64,000 nucleotides of DNA from an uncultured Campylobacterales bacterium (GTDB taxonomy: Bacteria > Campylobacterota > Campylobacteria > Campylobacterales > Arcobacteraceae): contig CANLWY010000003.1 in the NCBI GenBank assembly GCA_947494995.1, positions 124,001 to 188,000 of the forward strand. The letters are read 5' to 3'. The position numbers were made by a program, and so were the translations under genes. The notes beneath the pieces are model-generated. The model saw nothing but the letters and a program-made list of their open reading frames with translations. It did not search any database and was not told where the DNA came from. Shown piece after piece: positions 52,765 to 61,527 of the stretch. How positions within the stretch are numbered: position 1 is the stretch's first letter; each line of letters begins with the position of its first letter.

Positions 52765-52878
52765 TAAACTATTATATGTTCTAATATTAAATCAAAAATC
52801 TTTTTTTCAAACTCATACCATATTTTATAGTATGAGTTTTATAGGCTTTAAATAGATTAAAAATTAAAAAGTTAGAAC

Positions 52879-53346
52879 TTAAAATTCTGCACTTGCAACC
52901 CAGTCAGCAGGTTCTTCTAGAAATGCAATTATTTCTTCTAATACTCTTTTATGTTTCTCTTCTTCTTTGGCAATTTGTACAAAGATCTCTTTTTGTTTTT
53001 CATCTTTTATTTCATCTGCTTTATTCGCATAGAAATCATGTGCATCATCTTCTCTTGCCATAGCTTCTTTATAAAATTGAATTTGGTCAATGTCAAAGTT
53101 TACATTATTTTTTTCTTCTGCAAGAGTTTGAAATATTGTTTTTGTATCTGTAAGTAAATGTAAATCATCTAAATTCATATCTTCATTATTCATCATATTC
53201 TTAAAGACATTATAATGCTTTACTTCTTCATCTGCTAACATAGTAAAAATTTTTTTCAGTCCAGCATTTGTTGCTGCTGCTGCCATTTCTCTATAGTACG
53301 CTTCTCCTTCTTTTTCAACTTTCATAGCGTATTCATATACGTTCAT
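52879..53346 (-). CDS. ferritin-like di-iron protein (rubrerythrin-type domain, no rubredoxin part)
   Basis: 155 residues forming a four-helix bundle. Iron-ligand patterns of the rubrerythrin fold are visible: EKEGEAYY (first Glu), LADEEVKHYNVF (ExxH), AMAREDDAHDFY and AKEEEKHKRVLEEI (ExxH). The C-terminal rubredoxin FeS domain found in full rubrerythrin is absent. Such proteins reduce peroxide or store iron in oxygen-sensitive bacteria. ATG start with AGGATTAGT upstream. Single gene. Confidence 0.85.
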   Translation of the reverse strand: MNVYEYAMKVEKEGEAYYREMAAAATNAGLKKIFTMLADEEVKHYNVFKNMMNNEDMNLDDLHLLTDTKTIFQTLAEEKNNVNFDIDQIQFYKEAMAREDDAHDFYANKADEIKDEKQKEIFVQIAKEEEKHKRVLEEIIAFLEEPADWVASAEF

Positions 53347-53409
53347 ACTAATCCTTCAGCAATAAAATCTAAAAATATTCTATCATAACCATATGTAAAA
53401 TACAATATA

Positions 53410-54156
53410 CTACTCATATGCAACTGGTATTGGAGGTACTTGTTCAAAGGATTTTTTTATAGAATGAGATATTGCATGTTTATATTTATTGGCTTGTAAA
53501 GGAGACGCAAATTGAAGATGCTCTTTACTCCACTCTAAAGTTTTCTCTTTTTTATAAACAAAAGAAACTTTTTTACCCATTTGTACAACTCTATCAAAGA
53601 TTGTTCTTGCATAAGTATCTATATAAGGAAACTCTTTTGAGTTAATTTTTTCACCCCATGCAAAAAAGACAAACTTTCCACTTGGAACAAATTCTTGTGC
53701 ATCAAAGTACATAATATCCCTATCAAACTCAGTATTTTGAGTAGAATTATATGTTTCTAAATCTGAATTAAATTTCATTAGAAGTTGTGAAGCATCAATA
53801 TTCTCTTCATTTAGGTTGAATAGATTTTTAATTTCTACTAATTTACCTTCATAGTTTTCTTGAAGAGCCTGTTTAAAAGTAGTAATATAGTTCTCACACT
53901 TTAGCTCAATATATTCATCAAAACTGTTAAAATCTTGTTCTAAAAGAAATTTATTTGAATCAAATCCAACAGGTGTTACTACAGGATTATATAAAAAGAT
54001 AGTCCCTGCTATATTTTTCTTTCTGTCTTTATTTGTTTTTATTTTTTGTTTTAATTCTTTTACTGAAATCTCTTCATCTTCTCTATTAAAATATAAAAAG
54101 CTTGATGTTAAAAAAATCTCTTCGTATTTAGTCTCTATTATTCCAAAATATTGCAT
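53410..54156 (-). CDS. unknown cytoplasmic protein
   Basis: 248 residues, no signal peptide or membrane segment. It begins MQYFGIIETKYEEIFL. A helical middle (about 90-140) is followed by a segment of hydrophobic strands, KFVFFAWGEKI, and a stretch VVQMGKKVSFVYKKEKTLEW that looks like an alpha/beta sandwich. A helical end with NKYKHAISHSIKKSFEQ precedes a short proline-rich tail. ATG with AAGGACTATC upstream. The 350-base region before it holds only a possible decayed small gene. No family recognised. Confidence 0.6.
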   Translation of the reverse strand: MQYFGIIETKYEEIFLTSSFLYFNREDEEISVKELKQKIKTNKDRKKNIAGTIFLYNPVVTPVGFDSNKFLLEQDFNSFDEYIELKCENYITTFKQALQENYEGKLVEIKNLFNLNEENIDASQLLMKFNSDLETYNSTQNTEFDRDIMYFDAQEFVPSGKFVFFAWGEKINSKEFPYIDTYARTIFDRVVQMGKKVSFVYKKEKTLEWSKEHLQFASPLQANKYKHAISHSIKKSFEQVPPIPVAYE

Positions 54157-54333
54157 GATAGTCCTTAGGTTTTTATGTGAAATATTAACAAATTCTTGCC
54201 AATTTTTTAGTAAAACAAATTATAAGATACAAATTAGAGAATAAAAATTATCATTTAATCTTAAATAAGACTAAAATTATCCTATTTGTTTTTTAAGCGT
54301 AAAACTCTTTAAGAGTAAATTGATAAACTGTTA

Positions 54334-54430
54334 TTACATTAAAAAATTGATGTAAAACACACAGCCAAACACTACAATGAGGGTTAATAAAAAGTATTTA
54401 TTTCTTCTCCTTCGCTTTAGTTAGCCCCAT
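54334..54430 (-). pseudogene. possible frameshifted gene for a tiny membrane protein
   Basis: The gap 54157-54502 otherwise shows only short AT-rich pairings and the aminotransferase promoter. On the minus strand an ATG at 54430, with AAAAGGA nearby, encodes MGLTKAKEKK and stops. The +1 frame then continues as NKYFLLTLIVVFGCVFYINF plus two residues before a stop at 54334-54336. Joined, the two would make a plausible single-pass protein of about 32 residues. It is either a one-base frameshift, a recoding site, or chance. Confidence 0.3.
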
Positions 54431-54467
54431 TGTTCCTTTTTCAAAACTTTACTAATCACAATTTTGA

Positions 54468-54473
54468 TATAAT
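54468..54473 (+). promoter_or_regulatory. -10 promoter element of the aminotransferase gene
   Basis: TATAAT preceded by TTTTGA lies 30 bases before the ATG at 54503. Confidence 0.55.
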
Positions 54474-54502
54474 TATCCCCTTTTGAAAATATAGGATAAT
54501 TA

Positions 54503-55618
54503 ATGAGATATAAAAATATGAGCTCTTTTATTGTTATGGATATAGTAAGAGATGCATTAAAATATGATGATACAATTCATTTTGAGATAGGACAACCTGA
54601 TTTAACTCCAAGTAAAAAGGTTAAAAAAAGACTAAAAAAAGCCCTTAAAGATGATAAGTTTTCATATACAGAGTCACTAGGTTTATTAGAACTTAGAGAA
54701 AAAATTGTTAAGCATTACAAAAAAACTTATGGGGTTAAGATTGATTCTTCTCAAGTATTATTAACTCCTGGTACTTCTGGCGCTTTTTTGGTTGCATATA
54801 CTTTAACCTTAAAACAAAAAGGTAGACTTGGTCTTAGTGACCCTTCTTATCCCTGTTATAAAAACTTTGCACATATGCTTGATATTGATCCCGTTTTTAT
54901 GAAAATTGATAAGTCTTGTGATTATCAGCTAAATATTGAGCATCTAAAAAAAGAGAAAATAGATGCCTTGCAAATATCATCTCCTTCTAATCCAACAGGA
55001 AATATCTATAAAAATAAAAACTTGAAAGAGATTATAAACTATTGTGATGATAATGGAATCTCTTTTATTTCAGATGAACTTTATCATGGTTTAGTATATG
55101 AAAAAGATGCAAGTTCTGCACTAGAATTTAGTAAAAGTGTATTTGTAATTAATGGTTTTTCCAAATATTATTGTATGCCTGGGTTGAGATTAGGATGGCT
55201 GATTGTTCCAAAACATTTAGCAAGGGAAGCTGAAATTATAGCTCAAAATGTTTTTATCTCTGCACCAACACTTTCTCAATATGCTGCTTTAGAAGCTTTT
55301 GATTATGAGTTTTTAGAGACTATAAAAAATAAGTTTAAAAAAAGAAGAGATTATTTATATAAAGAGTTAAATGATATATTTGAAATAGATGCAAAACCAG
55401 ATGGAGCTTTTTATTTATGGGCAGATGTTTCAAAATATACAGATGATAGTTTTGCTTTTGCAAAAGAGTTATTAGAAAACATTCATATAGCTACAACTCC
55501 TGGTATTGATTTTGGTTCAAATAGAACAAACCAATATCTTAGATTTGCATATACAAGAGATATAAAGCATATGAAAGAGGGAATAAAAAGATTAAAAAAA
55601 TATTTAAAGAGTAGATAG
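54503..55618 (+). CDS. class I/II PLP-dependent aminotransferase
   Basis: 371-residue cytoplasmic enzyme of fold type I. Motifs are EIGQPDLTPS at the N-terminus, TPGTSGAFLVAYTL (cofactor phosphate contact), SSPSNPTGNIY (Asn contacting PLP), SDELYHGL, and the Schiff-base lysine K221 in NGFSKYYCMPGLRLGW. The substrate-binding arginine is in YLRFAYTRD near the end. The substrate is an alpha-amino acid but cannot be specified; aspartate-aminotransferase-like members of this group are common. ATG start. Its last 15 bases overlap the convergent HAD gene. Confidence 0.9.
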   Translation: MRYKNMSSFIVMDIVRDALKYDDTIHFEIGQPDLTPSKKVKKRLKKALKDDKFSYTESLGLLELREKIVKHYKKTYGVKIDSSQVLLTPGTSGAFLVAYTLTLKQKGRLGLSDPSYPCYKNFAHMLDIDPVFMKIDKSCDYQLNIEHLKKEKIDALQISSPSNPTGNIYKNKNLKEIINYCDDNGISFISDELYHGLVYEKDASSALEFSKSVFVINGFSKYYCMPGLRLGWLIVPKHLAREAEIIAQNVFISAPTLSQYAALEAFDYEFLETIKNKFKKRRDYLYKELNDIFEIDAKPDGAFYLWADVSKYTDDSFAFAKELLENIHIATTPGIDFGSNRTNQYLRFAYTRDIKHMKEGIKRLKKYLKSR

Positions 55619-56245
55619 TAGTTTTTCTAACTCTTGCAGATTATTAATAAAATATGAAGCTTTTGAGAAGTCATGTGTTTTTGTAAATTCATTTTTTACA
55701 ATTACACACTCAATATTTGCATTATAAGCTGAGCTTAACCCTCTTTGAGAATCTTCAACAACGATGGCTTCTTCTTTTTTAGCATCAAATTTTTCTAAAC
55801 CTGCTAAATATGGGTCAGGGTAGGGTTTTGCTCTTTTATACTCTTCTACGCAAAGAGTAAATTCCATAAAATCTACAATGCCTCTATTTTTATGAATCAA
55901 ATCAAAATCTACTCTTCTTGAAGTTGTAATGATTGCCATTTTATATTTTTTTGAGAGTTTTTTTAGTATTTGTTTAATTTTGGGTATTTCAATGTCTCTT
56001 GTTTGTAAGTAGTCTTGGTAATAAAGATCTCTTTGATCTCTTGCAAGTGAAATTTCTTTTTCTTTTATTCCTACTTTCTGAGCTAATTCCCAAGCCGTTC
56101 CACCTCTTGCCATAATTTCCATATATGTTTCAAATTTTAAGTCTATATTAAAAAACTTTTTAAGGGCTTTTACATTTGCTTCAAAGTATAGGTGCTCTGT
56201 CTCAACTAAAACACCATCATTATCAAAAAGAATAAATTTTTTCAA
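55604..56245 (-). CDS. HAD-superfamily hydrolase, beta-phosphoglucomutase/phosphatase-like
   Basis: 213 residues. Motif I is FDNDGVLVETE (nucleophile Asp8 and Asp10), motif II is IITTSRR, motif III is the lysine in EEYKRAKPYPDPYL, and motif IV is VVEDSQRGL. A helical cap domain sits between motifs I and II, as in subclass I phosphatases such as PGMB and phosphoglycolate phosphatase. The substrate is a small phosphate ester of unknown identity. ATG with AAAAAG upstream. Five bases separate it from the next gene on this strand. Confidence 0.88.
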   Translation of the reverse strand: MKKFILFDNDGVLVETEHLYFEANVKALKKFFNIDLKFETYMEIMARGGTAWELAQKVGIKEKEISLARDQRDLYYQDYLQTRDIEIPKIKQILKKLSKKYKMAIITTSRRVDFDLIHKNRGIVDFMEFTLCVEEYKRAKPYPDPYLAGLEKFDAKKEEAIVVEDSQRGLSSAYNANIECVIVKNEFTKTHDFSKASYFINNLQELEKLLSTL

Positions 56246-56250
56246 AAAAC

Positions 56251-56658
56251 TTATGCATCATCATATTTCTCAAACTCTTCATCATAGAAGCAACCAAGTT
56301 GACAATGTCTTACTTGAATATCTGAGCTGTTAATTGTAGAACCTACTTTTTTAAGACTAAGACCTTTATCTCTTGCTGAGTACCAAGCAACTTCACAATC
56401 AACTTTTTTCCCTTGATTAAAATTTTGAGAAAGTTTATCATATATCTTATTATCCATTTCTGTAAAGTTAAGTTTTCCAAAAACACCTAGTTCACAGTTT
56501 GTAATTTTAATATTCATTGATTTTGTGATGCCATCCATCTCTTTTGGTTTAGCGCCAATAAGTCTTGCAACTTTAAATGCTTTTAAGCAAGATAGTTTGC
56601 CTTTTTCATCTAGGTTTGTTAATAATAGTTCTTTTTGAGTACTATCAAGTTGTTTCAT
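56251..56658 (-). CDS. small protein made of an internal duplication, unknown function
   Basis: 135 residues built from two related halves: SCLKAFKVARLIGAKPKEM with ITNCELGVFGK, and DCEVAWYSARDKGLSLKKV with VRHCQLGCFYD. The helix-turn-helix-like pattern ARxxGxxxKxxxxxxxxxxI repeats, each with two conserved cysteines. The first half (about 18-62) and the second (about 80-127) could form DNA-binding or metal-binding modules. ATG start. It lies five bases before the HAD gene on the same strand, so they are co-transcribed. I do not recognise a named family. Confidence 0.65.
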   Translation of the reverse strand: MKQLDSTQKELLLTNLDEKGKLSCLKAFKVARLIGAKPKEMDGITKSMNIKITNCELGVFGKLNFTEMDNKIYDKLSQNFNQGKKVDCEVAWYSARDKGLSLKKVGSTINSSDIQVRHCQLGCFYDEEFEKYDDA

Positions 56659-56791
56659 AAAGTATTATAACCTTCTCTAATAATTAAAAGATTTAGTAGA
56701 ACTTAATCTGTTATACAATTATATGATTTTTATGTGTAATTAATGTGATAATAAAGAATAATAAACAAACAATTTTCAAAAGTGTTACAAA

Positions 56792-56825
56792 AAAAAACAG
56801 AGCCTTAAAAAAGGTTCTGTTTTTT
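56792..56825 (-). terminator. terminator after the MlaA-MlaC-RND-LOG operon
   Basis: A 15-bp stem, mostly paired with one G-T position, is formed by 56792-56806 and 56811-56825 around an AAAA loop. T-runs occur on both strands. It is the first strong terminator on the minus strand after the LOG gene. A second 8-bp hairpin, AATAAGTA with TACTTATT (56851-56875), precedes it. Confidence 0.75.
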
Positions 56826-56943
56826 AGGAGATATATTCGCAAAAATTTTTAATAAGTAGTTCGCAGTTACTTATTTATCATTATAATTATAAGGGATTAT
56901 TATTAATAGGTGAGTAACAAAAAGTTAATAAAAGGTTAATATT

Positions 56944-57513
56944 TTATGAAATTTCCCATTTATTTTTGGGAGCTTTATATCTTAAGATTTGTTTATATAT
57001 ATCTTCAATATCATCACTTACAATTAAAGCATCTAAATGTAGTTGTTTAATAAATCCATTATTTACACAAGATTGTAAAAACTCTATTAATTTATCGTAG
57101 TACCCATTTAAATTATAAAGAGCACATGGTTTTGTATGTATACCTATTTGTATTGAGGTAAATACTTCTGAAATCTCTTCGAGTGTTCCATATCCTCCTG
57201 GAAGAGCTATAAAAGCATCTGCTAATTCTTCCATCTTTTGCTTTCTATCTCTTATATTATCTACTTTATAAAGTTTAGAAATTGTTTTATTTTCTATCTC
57301 TTTATTTGCTAAATTATGTGTAATTACACCTTGTACATGCATATTTAAATTTATTGCTTCATAAGATATTGTTCCCATAAGTCCAGATTTACTTCCTCCA
57401 TAAACAATAGAGATGTCTTTTGTACTTAAGAACCTTATAATCTCTTTTGCTTTTTCTTCATAAATTTTCTCATTTCCAAATGTTGAGCCACAATATATGG
57501 CAATATTAAGCAT
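56944..57513 (-). CDS. LOG family protein (cytokinin-riboside-phosphate phosphoribohydrolase-like)
   Basis: 189 residues. Motifs are YCGSTFGNEKIYEEKA near the N-terminus, YGGSKSGLMG (about residues 39-48), and the catalytic ALPGGYGTLEEISEVFT. It hydrolyses nucleoside monophosphates to the free base and ribose phosphate, and it is better matched to plant-type LOG than the protein at 29746. ATG start overlaps the RND gene stop by eight bases. Last gene of the lipid-transport operon, though the functional link is unclear. Confidence 0.87.
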   Translation of the reverse strand: MLNIAIYCGSTFGNEKIYEEKAKEIIRFLSTKDISIVYGGSKSGLMGTISYEAINLNMHVQGVITHNLANKEIENKTISKLYKVDNIRDRKQKMEELADAFIALPGGYGTLEEISEVFTSIQIGIHTKPCALYNLNGYYDKLIEFLQSCVNNGFIKQLHLDALIVSDDIEDIYKQILRYKAPKNKWEIS

Positions 57514-60004
57514 GAGATTTTACCTTAGTTCCATAAGGTTTAAATATTATTAAAAGTTTTGGAAGTAATAGTAGGGCAGATGCCAAAATAGTTATCATAA
57601 CAACTACTGTTAAAAGTCCAAAGTAGATTGTTGGAATAAGATTTGATAAGACTAAAATTGAAAAACCAACTATAACTACAAGTGAAGTATATGTCATAGC
57701 ATATCCTATAGATTCATGAGAACGTTTCATTGCAAGAATATAGTTATGGTCTTTTTTGTACTCTTCATGGAATCTATGTATATAGTGAATTGTATCATCA
57801 ACTCCAATACCAATAGAAATAGCTGCAATTGTAATTGTCATAATATCTAAAGGAATTGAAAGCCATCCCATGATTCCAAAGATAATTGAGATAGGAACAA
57901 TATTCGCTAATATTGCAATAAAAGCAATTTTAAATGACCTAAATAAAACTAAAAACATAATAAACAAAATAGCTACTACAAACCCTAAAGTTTTAATTTG
58001 TGAATCAAAAAGTGATTGAAGCATATTATTGTAGAGAATCATAAGATTTGATAATCTAAACTCAACACTAGAATCTTTGATAATTACATTAAGTTCTTTA
58101 TTTAGTTTCTTTATTAATTCATCTCTTCTAAGCTCTGGATTAGAGTCAATTATTCTCATACTAATTCTTGCTTGGTTATGTTCAATATTTATATATGGAG
58201 TTAAAATAATTTGTTTATATTCTAATGGAAGTTTATTATAAAGTAGGGCTAGAATAAAGCCATCTAAGTCTTTGTCTTTATTTAGTATTTTACCTGTTTT
58301 AAGTAAAGTTGCTAGAGATGATACTTTTCCTACTTCAGGAATTGATTCTAAATAGTTATGAACTTTTATGATAGTATTCATCTTATCTTCTGAAAACCAA
58401 TATTGTTCATCATTCGCTGATTCTTCGAACTCATTTTCAAAATCATCAAATTCATCTTCTGCATCTTCTTCTTTTACAGGTAGTTCTATCTCTTCTTTTT
58501 GAGAATTAAAAGTTAAAATAACATCAAGAGGTGTTGTCCCTCCTAGTTGTTCATCAATAACTTGCATTCCCTTGTAAATCTCTGTTGATTCTTTAAAGTA
58601 GTTTATAAAACTATTTTCAACTAAGAGTTTTGAAGCTCCTGTTAAAGAAAAAATTACGACAAGAATTGAACCTACAATAATAGATAAGCCCTTTTTTTCT
58701 ACTAAGTTCGAACTTAACTTTATAATTCCAAGTTTAAATTTTGACTCTTTTGTAGCATTTACTCTTTTAATCATAATTAAAAGTGCTGGAAAAATTATAA
58801 ATGCAATTAAAAGAGATATTGCAATACCTGCACTCATCATCCAACCTAAGTTTTTAACAGGTTGTATCCCTGAAAGTACAAGTGAACCAAAACCTGCAAT
58901 AGTTGTAATTATTGCAAAAAATGATGGGTTTAGTTTTGATAAAATAGTATTAATTACTAGTTTATATTGACTTGATTTTGTATATTTTGCACTTAGTTCT
59001 CTATATCTTACAATAAGGTGTAACACTATTGATATGGTAATAATTAATTGTAAAGCAATAAAGTTTGAAGATATAACCGTTACTTCCCATCCAAATAGAC
59101 CTAAAGTACCTGTTGTACTTACTACAGATAAGCTACATATTATAACAGGAAGTATAATCCAAACAGTTTGTCTAAAAATAATCCATAATATTAAAATGAG
59201 AAGTAAAATAAGTGTTGAACCGTAGATAAGAAGGTCGTTTTTTACAAAACCTATAATATCATCAGCAATCATACCTACCCCACCTAAAAATAGATCTGCA
59301 TTATCTCTATAGTTCTCTATAATTGCTCTAATTGCTACGATGTTGTCATGATTTTTTACTCTTTGAATATCTCTATATGTTTTGAATTCTAAGATAGTTT
59401 TTTTAAGTTCATCAAGCTCTTCTTTTGAAGCAGTATTCTCTCTTTTTTTTGTTTTTAAACTATTTCTTTTTTCTAAAAGTTCAAAATATCTTTCATCACC
59501 TTTAAGGTTTACTAAAACTGCAGTAGTTGTAAAGTCTTCACTGACTAGACTATTTTTATATAATTCTGATTCTAAAAACTCTTTTTTTACAAGTGTTTTA
59601 TCAACTTCATTTTTTTCAAGAGTTCTAACTCCATCAACAAGTTTAGTAAGTTCTTGTATTGGAGATTGAAGTAGGGGAACATTTAAAATAGAAGTTACAG
59701 AGTCTACTTTTTCAAGTTTTAATAGATCATTACTTAGCTTTTTTAAATTATTTAAACTATTTCTTGAAAGAAGACCTTCTTCAGGTTTATACGTAATAAC
59801 AAGATAATCAGGAGTATAGTATCTCTTCCCAACTTCCCTTGCAAATTTCAGGTCTTTGTCATCATCCAAAAGTAGAGTTTCAGATGAGGCATCAATTTCA
59901 AGTTTTGTTGAATAATATCCTAAAAAGCAAACACCCAATAAAAGTAGAAAAAGAACTTTTATTGGGTGTTTTAAAATATAAGAATCATAAAACTTTTTTA
60001 TCAT
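57506..60004 (-). CDS. RND-superfamily lipid exporter (MMPL-like)
   Basis: 832 residues with the RND architecture in two halves. A first membrane segment (about 12-28) precedes a periplasmic domain, five segments (about 250-415), a second periplasmic domain (about 470-640) and five further segments (about 645-815). The conserved SIGIGVDDTIHYIHRF in the fourth helix of the second half has the aspartate pair of the proton relay. The acidic stretch EEDAEDEFDDFENEFEES is inserted in the second periplasmic domain. It follows mlaA-mlaC and matches the Campylobacter arrangement where an RND protein replaces the MlaFEDB ABC complex. Six-base gap to mlaC. Confidence 0.9.
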   Translation of the reverse strand: MIKKFYDSYILKHPIKVLFLLLLGVCFLGYYSTKLEIDASSETLLLDDDKDLKFAREVGKRYYTPDYLVITYKPEEGLLSRNSLNNLKKLSNDLLKLEKVDSVTSILNVPLLQSPIQELTKLVDGVRTLEKNEVDKTLVKKEFLESELYKNSLVSEDFTTTAVLVNLKGDERYFELLEKRNSLKTKKRENTASKEELDELKKTILEFKTYRDIQRVKNHDNIVAIRAIIENYRDNADLFLGGVGMIADDIIGFVKNDLLIYGSTLILLLILILWIIFRQTVWIILPVIICSLSVVSTTGTLGLFGWEVTVISSNFIALQLIITISIVLHLIVRYRELSAKYTKSSQYKLVINTILSKLNPSFFAIITTIAGFGSLVLSGIQPVKNLGWMMSAGIAISLLIAFIIFPALLIMIKRVNATKESKFKLGIIKLSSNLVEKKGLSIIVGSILVVIFSLTGASKLLVENSFINYFKESTEIYKGMQVIDEQLGGTTPLDVILTFNSQKEEIELPVKEEDAEDEFDDFENEFEESANDEQYWFSEDKMNTIIKVHNYLESIPEVGKVSSLATLLKTGKILNKDKDLDGFILALLYNKLPLEYKQIILTPYINIEHNQARISMRIIDSNPELRRDELIKKLNKELNVIIKDSSVEFRLSNLMILYNNMLQSLFDSQIKTLGFVVAILFIMFLVLFRSFKIAFIAILANIVPISIIFGIMGWLSIPLDIMTITIAAISIGIGVDDTIHYIHRFHEEYKKDHNYILAMKRSHESIGYAMTYTSLVVIVGFSILVLSNLIPTIYFGLLTVVVMITILASALLLLPKLLIIFKPYGTKVKSHA

Positions 60005-60010
60005 AAGGTC

Positions 60011-60604
60011 TTATTTTTTTTGTTCGGCTTGTTTTTTTGCTTTTAGATGAACAAGTAAATCATTAAAAGATTTGTCTTTTAAAAATCCTGAAAACTGTTT
60101 TCTATATGTTTGAATAATACTAACACCTAATAAATCAATATCATAGATAAGCCAAGTATCTTCATTCTTCTTTTTGTAGAATTTATAATTAATATCAATC
60201 TTTTCTTCTTTTCCAATAAGTTGAGTTTTTAAAAGAATTCTTGTTCTTTTAGTTTGTTCTGTTCCTAAAACCCTTACTAGTTCATCAGTATATAAGTCAA
60301 GTTTTTCAACATATGAATCTTTTAGTTTTTGAGTAAAAAGATATGTGAATTCATTTTTTTGACTAGGTGAAATACTTTTCCATTTTTTACCTAAAGATAG
60401 TCTAGACATTAAAGTATAATCAAATACTGGATCCATAATTGATATGATTTCTTCAACTTTTTTTGATTTTTCAACTTTTGAATCTTTTAGTATCATTAAA
60501 ACTTTGTCTATTTTATTACTCATTTCTGGTTTTATTTCCATTTGCGTTATTGCATATGAAAATGTACTAAAAAGTAAAAATACTGAAACTATTAATTTAA
60601 ACAC
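60011..60604 (-). CDS. mlaC: periplasmic phospholipid-binding protein MlaC (Ttg2D family)
   Basis: 197 residues with a signal peptide (MFKLIVSVFLLFSTFSYA). It carries phospholipid between the outer-membrane MlaA and the inner membrane. The family pattern DPVFDYTLMSRLSLGKKW (about residues 51-68) is followed by SQKNEFTYLFTQKLKDSYVEKL, and by DWL/TWLIYDIDLLGVSIIQTYRKQF near the C-terminus, which is the most diagnostic stretch. ATG start, two bases after the mlaA stop. Partner of the RND protein encoded next. Confidence 0.92.
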   Translation of the reverse strand: MFKLIVSVFLLFSTFSYAITQMEIKPEMSNKIDKVLMILKDSKVEKSKKVEEIISIMDPVFDYTLMSRLSLGKKWKSISPSQKNEFTYLFTQKLKDSYVEKLDLYTDELVRVLGTEQTKRTRILLKTQLIGKEEKIDINYKFYKKKNEDTWLIYDIDLLGVSIIQTYRKQFSGFLKDKSFNDLLVHLKAKKQAEQKK

Positions 60605-60606
60605 TT

Positions 60607-61455
60607 TTATTCCTTAATCTGTTTTTCTCTATTTTGTGTATATATTTCTCTTAAAAAAGGATATAAGTCTATTGCATCTTTTTTAAGGTTTTGGTATTGT
60701 CCTAGGTTTAAAGATGTACTATTTAATGTTTTATATAAACCTACACCAACTGACTCTCCATAAGAATCAATTATCTTATTTGAATAGATAGTCTCATATC
60801 CAAATAGATAAGCTTTTCCATCAATAAATGAACCAATTCTATCTCTTAAATTTGATGGTCCTAATAGTGGCATTACGACATGGAAACCTTCTCCCATCCC
60901 ATAATATCCCAATGTTTGTCCAAAATCTTCATTTCTTGGTTTTAATCCAAATTTTTCTACAGCTGGATCCATAAAACCTAATACTCCAACAGTTGAGTTT
61001 ATAAAAAATCTTCCTGTCTCTTCTGCAGCGTAATCAAATTTGAATTGTAAAATATTATTCACAAATCGTATAGGAAATGTGATATTGTCAAAAAAGTTAG
61101 ATATTCCAACCCTTGCAGGTTCTGGAACGACATTTGAATAACCTTTTGCAATAGGGTCTAAAAGAGTTGTGTATAAAAAGTCATTAAATGAAGTCATAAT
61201 TCTATTGTATCCTTCTAATGGATCAAAAACTTCTTCATCTTCTGTAAATTCATCAGAGAAATCATCTTCTGCATCTGTTTCTGGCCTATTTTCAATTACT
61301 TTTACAAATTGTTCTTTCCCAAAATATACATAAGTTTTTTTCTCATTTTCAGGTATAGGTTCAAACTCTAGATTTGAATTAACTTTATAGTGACTTGTAA
61401 CGCTACATGCATTAAATGTGACGATTATAAAAACAAAAATAATGAAATTTTTCAT
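60607..61455 (-). CDS. mlaA: outer-membrane phospholipid-removing lipoprotein MlaA (VacJ)
   Basis: 282 residues. The signal peptide ends in the lipobox FNAC, so residue 17 is lipidated. An acidic linker (about 57-75, including EDDFSDEF) precedes the MlaA domain. Diagnostic stretches are DPLEGYNRIMTSFNDFLY, PVPEPARVGISNFFDNI-like VVPEPARVGISNFFDNI, GFMDPA, NEDFGQTLGYYGMGEGFHVVMPLLGPSN and RDRIG. It removes mislocalised phospholipid from the outer leaflet. ATG start. First of the mlaA-mlaC-RND-LOG string, 72 bases after the M23 gene. Confidence 0.94.
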   Translation of the reverse strand: MKNFIIFVFIIVTFNACSVTSHYKVNSNLEFEPIPENEKKTYVYFGKEQFVKVIENRPETDAEDDFSDEFTEDEEVFDPLEGYNRIMTSFNDFLYTTLLDPIAKGYSNVVPEPARVGISNFFDNITFPIRFVNNILQFKFDYAAEETGRFFINSTVGVLGFMDPAVEKFGLKPRNEDFGQTLGYYGMGEGFHVVMPLLGPSNLRDRIGSFIDGKAYLFGYETIYSNKIIDSYGESVGVGLYKTLNSTSLNLGQYQNLKKDAIDLYPFLREIYTQNREKQIKE

Positions 61456-61527
61456 TTCTTTTATAGCCCTTTGTGTTTTTTATTGTGTGAAACTATATAT
61501 ATTACTTAAGATTTGCGTAAAAATACC

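Noticed and set aside
54157-54502. A structured non-coding RNA in the gap before the aminotransferase
   Set aside because: CAATG-GGG with CCC-CATTG pairing is interrupted by bulges and does not match a known RNA. The coding explanation on the minus strand fits as well.
57506-59700. Several plus-strand open frames inside the RND exporter gene, such as 59034-59225 and 59382-59669
   Set aside because: Antisense shadows in an AT-rich gene; the serine- and phenylalanine-rich products are typical of mirrored coding sequence.
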